DNA of 46,815 nucleotides from Nemertoderma westbladi. Taxonomy: Eukaryota; Xenacoelomorpha; Nemertodermatida; Nemertodermatidae. This document shows positions 1 through 10,100 of this stretch, in pieces (position 1 is the first letter of the stretch; the number at the start of each line of letters is the position of its first letter). A program made the position numbers and the translations under genes. The stretch is from the NCBI GenBank assembly GCA_032718475.1, contig JAUCBJ010001025.1, positions 1 to 46,815 on the forward strand, in the 5' to 3' direction. Below the pieces are notes generated by a model. The model saw nothing but the letters and a program-made list of their open reading frames with translations, did not search any database and was not told the origin of the DNA.

Positions 1-3000
1 TGAGGTTTGTGTTGGTAAGGATTGTAATATTAAGGGTTTGGTTGGTGAGGTTTGTGTTGGTAAGGATTGTAATATTAAGGGTTTGGTTGGTGAGGTTTGT
101 GTTGGTAAGGATTGTAATATTAAGGGTTTGGTTGGTGAGGTTTGTGTTGGTAAGGATTGTAATATTAAGGGTTTGGTTGGTGAGGTTTGTGTTGGTAAGG
201 ATTGTAATATTAAGGGTTTGGTTGGTGAGGTTTGTGTTGGTAAGGATTGTAATATTAAGGGTTTGGTTGGTGAGGTTTGTGTTGGTAAGGATTGTAATAT
301 TAAGGGTTTGGTTGGTGAGGTTTGTGTTGGTAAGGATTGTAATATTAAGGGTTTGGTTGGTGAGGTTTGTGTTGGTAAGGATTGTAATATTAAGGGTTTG
401 GTTGGTGAGGTTTGTGTTGGTAAGGATTGTAATATTAAGGGTTTGGTTGGTGAGGTTTGTGTTGGTAAGGATTGTAATATTAAGGGTTTGGTTGGTGAGG
501 TTTGTGTTGGTAAGGATTGTAATATTAAGGGTTTGGTTGGTGAGGTTTGTGTTGGTAAGGATTGTAATATTAAGGGTTTGGTAGGTGAGGTTTGTGTTGG
601 TAAGGATTGTAATATTAAGGGTTTGGTTGGTGAGGTTTGTGTTGGTAAGGATTGTAATATTAAGGGTTTGGTTGGTGAGGTTTGTGTTGGTAAGGATTGT
701 AATATTAAGGGTTTGGTTGGTGAGGTTTGTGTTGGTAAGGATTGTAATATTAAGGGTTTGGTTGGTGAGGTTTGTGTTGGTAAGGATTGTAATATTAAGG
801 GTTTGGTTGGTGAGGTTTGTGTTGGTAAGGATTGTAATATTAAGGGTTTGGTTGGTGAGGTTTGTGTTGGTAAGGATTGTAATATTAAGGGTTTGGTTGG
901 TGAGGTTTGTGTTGGTAAGGATTGTAATATTAAGGGTTTGGTTGGTGAGGTTTGTGTTGGTAAGGATTGTAATATTAAGGGTTTGGTTGGTGAGGTTTGT
1001 GTTGGTAAGGATTGTAATATTAAGGGTTTGGTTGGTGAGGTTTGTGTTGGTAAGGATTGTAATATTAAGGGTTTGGTTGGTGAGGTTTGTGTTGGTAAGG
1101 ATTGTAATATTAAGGGTTTGGTTGGTGAGGTTTGTGTTGGTAAGGATTGTAATATTAAGGGTTTGGTTGGTGAGGTTTGTGTTGGTAAGGATTGTAATAT
1201 TAAGGGTTTGGTTGGTGAGGTTTGTGTTGGTAAGGATTGTAATATTAAGGGTTTGGTTGGTGAGGTTTGTGTTGGTAAGGATTGTAATATTAAGGGTTTG
1301 GTTGGTGAGGTTTGTGTTGGTAAGGATTGTAATATTAAGGGTTTGGTTGGTGAGGTTTGTGTTGGTAAGGATTGTAATATTAAGGGTTTGGTTGGTGAGG
1401 TTTGTGTTGGTAAGGATTGTAATATTAAGGGTTTGGTTGGTGAGGTTTGTGTTGGTAAGGATTGTAATATTAAGGGTTTGGTTGGTGAGGTTTGTGTTGG
1501 TAAGGATTGTAATATTAAGGGTTTGGTTGGTGAGGTTTGTGTTGGTAAGGATTGTAATATTAAGGGTTTGGTTGGTGAGGTTTGTGTTGGTAAGGATTGT
1601 AATATTAAGGGTTTGGTTGGTGAGGTTTGTGTTGGTAAGGATTGTAATATTAAGGGTTTGGTTGGTGAGGTTTGTGTTGGTAAGGATTGTAATATTAAGG
1701 GTTTGGTTGGTGAGGTTTGTGTTGGTAAGGATTGTAATATTAAGGGTTTGGTTGGTGAGGTTTGTGTTGGTAAGGATTGTAATATTAAGGGTTTGGTTGG
1801 TGAGGTTTGTGTTGGTAAGGATTGTAATATTAAGGGTTTGGTTGGTGAGGTTTGTGTTGGTAAGGATTGTAATATTAAGGGTTTGGTTGGTGAGGTTTGT
1901 GTTGGTAAGGATTGTAATATTAAGGGTTTGGTTGGTGAGGTTTGTGTTGGTAAGGATTGTAATATTAAGGGTTTGGTTGGTGAGGTTTGTGTTGGTAAGG
2001 ATTGTAATATTAAGGGTTTGGTTGGTGAGGTTTGTGTTGGTAAGGATTGTAATATTAAGGGTTTGGTTGGTGAGGTTTGTGTTGGTAAGGATTGTAATAT
2101 TAAGGGTTTGGTTGGTGAGGTTTGTGTTGGTAAGGATTGTAATATTAAGGGTTTGGTTGGTGAGGTTTGTGTTGGTAAGGATTGTAATATTAAGGGTTTG
2201 GTTGGTGAGGTTTGTGTTGGTAAGGATTGTAATATTAAGGGTTTGGTTGGTGAGGTTTGTGTTGGTAAGGATTGTAATATTAAGGGTTTGGTTGGTGAGG
2301 TTTGTGTTGGTAAGGATTGTAATATTAAGGGTTTGGTTGGTGAGGTTTGTGTTGGTAAGGATTGTAATATTAAGGGTTTGGTTGGTGAGGTTTGTGTTGG
2401 TAAGGATTGTAATATTAAGGGTTTGGTTGGTGAGGTTTGTGTTGGTAAGGATTGTAATATTAAGGGTTTGGTTGGTGAGGTTTGTGTTGGTAAGGATTGT
2501 AATATTAAGGGTTTGGTTGGTGAGGTTTGTGTTGGTAAGGATTGTAATATTAAGGGTTTGGTTGGTGAGGTTTGTGTTGGTAAGGATTGTAATATTAAGG
2601 GTTTGGTTGGTGAGGTTTGTGTTGGTAAGGATTGTAATATTAAGGGTTTGGTTGGTGAGGTTTGTGTTGGTAAGGATTGTAATATTAAGGGTTTGGTTGG
2701 TGAGGTTTGTGTTGGTAAGGATTGTAATATTAAGGGTTTGGTTGGTGAGGTTTGTGTTGGTAAGGATTGTAATATTAAGGGTTTGGTTGGTGAGGTTTGT
2801 GTTGGTAAGGATTGTAATATTAAGGGTTTGGTTGGTGAGGTTTGTGTTGGTAAGGATTGTAATATTAAGGGTTTGGTTGGTGAGGTTTGTGTTGGTAAGG
2901 ATTGTAATATTAAGGGTTTGGTTGGTGAGGTTTGTGTTGGTAAGGATTGTAATATTAAGGGTTTGGTTGGTGAGGTTTGTGTTGGTAAGGATTGTAATAT

Positions 3001-3920
3001 TAAGGGTTTGGTTGGTGAGGTTTGTGTTGGTAAGGATTGTAATATTAAGGGTTTGGTTGGTGAGGTTTGTGTTGGTAAGGATTGTAATATTAAGGGTTTG
3101 GTTGGTGAGGTTTGTGTTGGTAAGGATTGTAATATTAAGGGTTTGGTTGGTGAGGTTTGTGTTGGTAAGGATTGTAATATTAAGGGTTTGGTTGGTGAGG
3201 TTTGTGTTGGTAAGGATTGTAATATTAAGGGTTTGGTTGGTGAGGTTTGTGTTGGTAAGGATTGTAATATTAAGGGTTTGGTTGGTGAGGTTTGTGTTGG
3301 TAAGGATTGTAATATTAAGGGTTTGGTTGGTGAGGTTTGTGTTGGTAAGGATTGTAATATTAAGGGTTTGGTTGGTGAGGTTTGTGTTGGTAAGGATTGT
3401 AATATTAAGGGTTTGGTTGGTGAGGTTTGTGTTGGTAAGGATTGTAATATTAAGGGTTTGGTTGGTGAGGTTTGTGTTGGTAAGGATTGTAATATTAAGG
3501 GTTTGGTTGGTGAGGTTTGTGTTGGTAAGGATTGTAATATTAAGGGTTTGGTTGGTGAGGTTTGTGTTGGTAAGGATTGTAATATTAAGGGTTTGGTTGG
3601 TGAGGTTTGTGTTGGTAAGGATTGTAATATTAAGGGTTTGGTTGGTGAGGTTTGTGTTGGTAAGGATTGTAATATTAAGGGTTTGGTTGGTGAGGTTTGT
3701 GTTGGTAAGGATTGTAATATTAAGGGTTTGGTTGGTGAGGTTTGTGTTGGTAAGGATTGTAATATTAAGGGTTTGGTTGGTGAGGTTTGTGTTGGTAAGG
3801 ATTGTAATATTAAGGGTTTGGTTGGTGAGGTTTGTGTTGGTAAGGATTGTAATATTAAGGGTTTGGTTGGTGAGGTTTGTGTTGGTAAGGATTGTAATAT
3901 TAAGGGTTTGGTTGGTGAGG
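1..3920. repeat. 45-bp minisatellite, 87 copies, runs off left edge
   Basis: Tandem unit of exactly 45 bp starting TGAGGTTTGTGTTGG. 87 full copies fill 1-3915, with five more bases of an 88th before unique sequence. I find a single substitution (T to A at 583) in the whole array. The array ends 56 bp before the exchanger exon at 3977, so it lies in that gene's upstream intron. On the gene's sense strand each unit contains two donor-like strings (TTGGTAAGG and TTGGTGAGG). Since 45 is a multiple of 3 it reads open in two frames, but this is a by-product of periodicity and not a protein. Confidence 0.98.
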
Positions 3921-3976
3921 ATTGGTTGCTTTATGATTGTTACCTCATTACCTCTTCTGTACTCTTTGCGTTCCAG

Positions 3977-4103
3977 GGATGGATCTGGGAAGGGTGGCGA
4001 TTCTCTTACCTCGAAGGATTACAAACACAAGCAGGGGACTTTATTCTTTATGCACAACGAGTCAAAAAAGGACATCGAGATTGAAGTATCGCCCGATTCA
4101 AAA
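3977..4103 (+). CDS. SLC8A: NCX exon: Calx-beta domain, first part in window
   Basis: Acceptor gcgttccag before 3977 and donor gtaatt after 4103. The first base completes a codon begun in an upstream exon outside the window; 42 codons follow. The protein reads [15 protein letters not shown] and later [18 protein letters not shown], the strand pattern of a Calx-beta domain (glycine/aspartate turn, then G-x-L-x-F, then K-x-I-x-I-x-V). Confidence 0.9.
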
Positions 4104-7100
4104 GTAATTTATTTACCTTCTAATAATATTTCGTCTTAATTTATTTACAGATTTTGTAGATTTTTGATACCGTTTGGGCACCATTATTATGATATATAAT
4201 AATTTAATATATCGCCTAAAATAATTGCTGAGTTATCATATTTGGCACGCCGTAACTTTAGTTTATTTTATATTGTAACTCATTTTTTGTTTTTGTAGAA
4301 TTTGAATTTTGTGATTATACTTAAGAATCCTTGTGGTGGAACAGGTATTGGCGAAAATAGCGCCGCTGTAATGAATCTATACGAAAAAGGAAAATTTGAA
4401 GAAGGTGAGTGGTAATGTATATCTTTTATATGTATATATATAATGTATATCTGTTATATGTATATATATATAACGTATATATTGTATATATATATACATA
4501 TATAATGTATATCTTTTATATGTATATATATATAATGTATATCTTGTATATGTATATCTATAATATATATATCTTGTATATGTATATCTATAATATATAT
4601 ATCTTGTATATGTATATCTATAATATATATATCTTGTATAAGTATATATATAATATATAATATATATCTTGTATATATATATATATATAATGTATATCTA
4701 TAATGTATATCTTGTAAATGTATATATATAATATATATCTTGTATATGTATATATATATAATGTATATCTTGTATATGTATATCTATAATATATATATCT
4801 TGTATATGTATATCTATAATATATATATCTTGTATATTTTTATCTATATATATATATCTTGTATATGTATATCTATAATATATATATCTTGTATAAGTAT
4901 ATATATAATATATAATATATATCTTGTATATGTATATATATATAATGTATATCTTGTATATGTATATATATATAATGTATATCTTGTATATGTATATCTA
5001 TAATATATATATCTTGTATATGTATATCATATATATAATGATATATCTTGTATATGTATATCTATAATATATATATCTTGTATATGTATATCTATAATAT
5101 ATATATCTTGTATATGTATATCTATAATATATATATCTTGTATATGTATATACTATATATAATATATATCTTGTATATGTATATATATATAATGTATATA
5201 CTTGTATATGTATATATATATAATGTATATCTTGTATATGTATATATATATAATGTATATCTTGTATATGTATATCTATAATATATATATCTTTGTATAT
5301 GTATATCTATAATATATATATCTTGTATATGTATATCTATAATATATATATCTTGTATAAGTATATATATAATATATAATATATATCTTGTATATATATA
5401 TATATATAATGTATATCTATAATGTATATCTTGTAAATGTATATATATAATATATATCTTGTATATGTAATATATATATAATGTATATCTTGTATATGTA
5501 TATCTATAATATATATATCTTGTATATGTATATCTATAATATATATATCTTGTATATTTTTATCTATAATATATATATCTTGTATATGTATATCTATAAT
5601 ATATATATCTTGTATAAGTTTTTATCTAATATATAATATATATCTTGTATATGTATATCTATATATATGTATATCTTGTATATGTATATATATATAATGT
5701 ATATCTTGTATATGTATATCTATAATATATATATCTTGTATATGTATATCTATAATATATATATCTTGTATATGTATATCTATAATATATATATCTTGTA
5801 TATGTATATCTATAATATATATATCTTGTATATGTATATCTATAATATATATATCTTGTATATGTATATCTATAATATATATATCTTGTATATGTATATA
5901 TATAATATATAATATATATCTTGTATATGTATATATATATAATGTATATCTTGTATATGTATATATATATAATGTATATCTTGTATATGTATATCTATAA
6001 TATATATATCTTGTATATGTATATCTATAATATATATATCTTTTATATGTATATCTATAATATATATATCTTGTATATGTATATATATATAATGTATATC
6101 TTGTATATGTATATCTATAATGTATATCTTGTAAATGTATATATATATATAATGTATATGTTGTATATGAATATATGTAATGTCTATCTGTAGTAACTAT
6201 ATTTAAAATAATTGTTGAAGTGAAACTTCTAAATATAAATACATTTTTATAATTTGTTATTTTACATAAATAGTTAAATTTTTTATTCTATAAGTTATTT
6301 AGTTATTATTTAATTTGCTATTTTGTAATTATATTTTGCATTTCCGCTGATTCAGATAATTATCGTATGTATTTGATGATCATTTAACAAACAAATCATT
6401 TTAATTTTCCTTTCAACTTTTAACAAAACTTATTTACATGAAATATCTTGAATGTAACCACATCTTCATGTTTCGTTTAATTAACAACCGAGCGTAGCGA
6501 GTGTGTTTTATAATGCAATCACCAAGCACGTACAGCTGGGGTTCTCATATTCTTTAAATGGTTCAATTTTATCGATTATATTTATTTTAATTCGAATATT
6601 TTTTTAATTTCTTTCTCAGTTTATTTTTGATTAAAAATTACATTCCGATCCACATGAAACATAGCCTAGCCGGCTACCGTTACACCACATGAAACATACC
6701 CTAGCCGGTTACCGTGACACCACATGAAACATACCCTAGCCGGCTACCGTTACACCACATGAAACATACCCTAGCCATCTACCGTGACACCACATGAAAC
6801 ATACCCTAGCCATCTACCGTGACACCACATGAAACATAGCCTAGCCGGCTACCGTGACACCACATGAAACATACCCTAGCCGGCTACCGTTACACCACAT
6901 GAAACATACCCTAGCCATCTACCGTGACACCACATGAAACATAGCCTAGCCGGCTACCGTGACACCACATGAAACATAGCCTAGCCGGCTACCGTGACAC
7001 CACATGAAACATAGCCTAGTCGGCTACCGTGACACCACATGAAACATAGCCTAGCCGGCTACCGTGACACCACATGAAACATAGCCTAGTCGGCTACCGT

Positions 7101-10100
7101 GACACCACATGAAACATAGCCTAGCCGGCTACCGTGACACCACATGAAACATAGCCTAGCCGGCTACCGTGACACCACATGAAACATAGCCTAGCCGGCT
7201 ACCGTGACACCACATGAAACATACCCTAGCCGGCTACCGTAACACCACATGAAACATAGCCTAGCCGGCTAACGTGACACCACATGAAACATTCTCTAAC
7301 CGGCTACCGTTACACCACATGAAACATACCCTAGCCATCTACCGTGACGCCACATGAAACATAGCCTAGCCGGCTACCGTTACACCACATGAAACATAGC
7401 CTAGCCGGCTACCGTTACACCACATGAAACATAGCATAGCCGGCTACCGTGACACCACATGAAACATACCCTAGCCGGCTACCGTAACACCACATGAAAC
7501 ATACCCTAGCCGGTTAACGTGACACCACATGAAACATAGCCTAGCCGGCTACCGTGACACCACATGAAACATAGCCTAGCCGGCTACCGTGACACCACAT
7601 GAAACATAGCCTAGCCGGCTACCGTGACACCACATGAAACATACCCTAGCCGGCTACCGTAACACCACATGAAACATACCCTAGCCGGCTAACGTGACAC
7701 CACATGAAACATAGCCTAGCCGGCTACCGTGACACCACATGAAACATAGCCTAGCCGGCTACCGTGACACCACATGAAACATAGCCTAGCCGGCTACCGT
7801 GACACCACATGAAACATACCCTAGCCTTCTAACGTGACACCACATGAAACATACCCTAGCCATCTACCGTGACACCACATGAAACATACCCTAGCCTTCT
7901 AACGTGACACCACATGAAACATACCCTAGCCGGCTAACGTGACACCACAGGAAATTTTGTCACAGAGATAAAACAACGGCACACAATTACAGTGGGTTGT
8001 TTTACCTCAAAGTTATCGTTAGTGTTGCGAACTTTATAAAAGCATTACATACCGTTGACATTTAGACACACATTGTCTGCTGTATCACACCAGTTCTCAA
8101 TACTACATGAGATCTTGAAGGAGTTAACATTATATACTACAACTACAATATTGTAGTTAGTATGACTGTAAGTGAGTTGGACATACTGTATGTGAGCAAT
8201 TAATGTTGTATAAATGTGAGAGTCTAACCATTTTAATTAATATTACAGACCGAAGGAATACCACCTCCATTATAACACAGGGAATGAATACAGGTCTAGT
8301 GTCCGACCGACCGACCGACCGACCGACCGACCGACCGACCGACCGACCGACCGACCGACCGACCGACCGACCGACCGACCGACCGACCGACCGACCGACC
8401 GACCGACCGACCGACCGACCGACCGACCGACCGACCGACCGACCGACCGACCGACCGACCGACCGACCGACCGACCGACCGACCGACCGACCGACCGACC
8501 GACCGACCGACCGACCGACCGACCGACCGACCGACCGACCGACCGACCGACCGACCGACCGACCGACCGACCGACCGACCGACCGACCGACCGACCGACC
8601 GACCGACCGACCGACCGACCGACCGACCGACCGACCGACCGACCGACCGACCGACCGACCGACCGACCGACCGACCGACCGACCGACCGACCGACCGACC
8701 GACCGACCGACCGACCGACCGACCGACCGACCGACCGACCGACCGACCGACCGACCGACCGACCGACCGACCGACCGACCGACCGACCGACCGACCGACC
8801 GACCGACCGACCGACCGACCGACCGACCGACCGACCGACCGACCGACCGACCGACCGACCGACCGACCGACCGACCGACCGACCGACCGACCGACCGACC
8901 GACCGACCGACCGACCGACCGACCGACCGACCGACCGACCGACCGACCGACCGACCGACCGACCGACCGACCGACCGACCGACCGACCGACCGACCGACC
9001 GACCGACCGACCGACCGACCGACCGACCGACCGACCGACCGACCGACCGACCGACCGACCGACCGACCGACCGACCGACCGACCGACCGACCGACCGACC
9101 GACCGACCGACCGACCGACCGACCGACCGACCGACCGACCGACCGACCGACCGACCGACCGACCGACCGACCGACCGACCGACCGACCGACCGACCGACC
9201 GACCGACCGACCTGCACGTAGAGCATCCACAAAGTAGATAATTAATTGTAATTCTATTATTGTCTATTTAAACCAAAACATTGTGATATTGAATAGTAAA
9301 CCCGTGAACTGTGTATCCAAGACTATTGGTTACTTATAGAACGCACAACCCAATAGACGCAATGACGAATGGATTTCTACTAACATTAATATATCCATCC
9401 ACCCCAACCAACCCATATCTGTTAGACTCAGTTTGTTTTTTTGTGATACAATATGGGTGATTCGTTGAAATGTTACATAAACATTACCCATATTACTAAA
9501 TTTGAATGTCGGACACCTGTTTATCCTTTTTTTGTAACTCAGATCTCCACCCTTTATTTGTGTAGCAGTGTTGTAGTGTTGTAGTAGACCTATACTATAT
9601 ATATTTATGTTAATATTGACAATATATTATGTTGTCATTGGTGTTTTATTGATTTCAATATTAAACGATATTAAATTACTTAACGAAGTTAATAAAATAG
9701 CAAGGTTAATGGTTTAAATACTAGCTAACACCAACTAGCAGACTGCACTGGTTCAGGTAACCTAAACTCTATAATTTGCAATTTCTCATGACTTTCCAAT
9801 ACAACTGCGTCGTTGAAATATTTTAATATTAGGCCCAAACATTTTCTACTTTGAAACTCTATTAATACCTATTATAAAATCATATGTCTGTTATTCATCA
9901 GGTTTCATAATATTACACTTTCTAGAATAAATCTATAAACCTACTTTTTGCTAAGTATTTTACAGTGTTCTGATCCTTGTATATTTATTTCCACTCACTC
10001 GCTACGATCGTTCGTATAACAAACCACTTAGATAACCACGGTGGTGATACTTTAGTGACAAGTATTGCAAATATTTATTAAAATTATAATTTATTTTGAT

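Noticed and set aside
9-4139. Repeat proteins of more than 1,000 residues across the 45-bp array
   Set aside because: 45 is a multiple of 3, so stop-free frames persist automatically. The downstream parts run into the NCX intron and exon; only the exon at 3977-4103 is real.
8157-9237. PTDR and GRSV repeat proteins on both strands
   Set aside because: Translation of a perfect tetranucleotide tract; no start context, domain or flanking coding signal.
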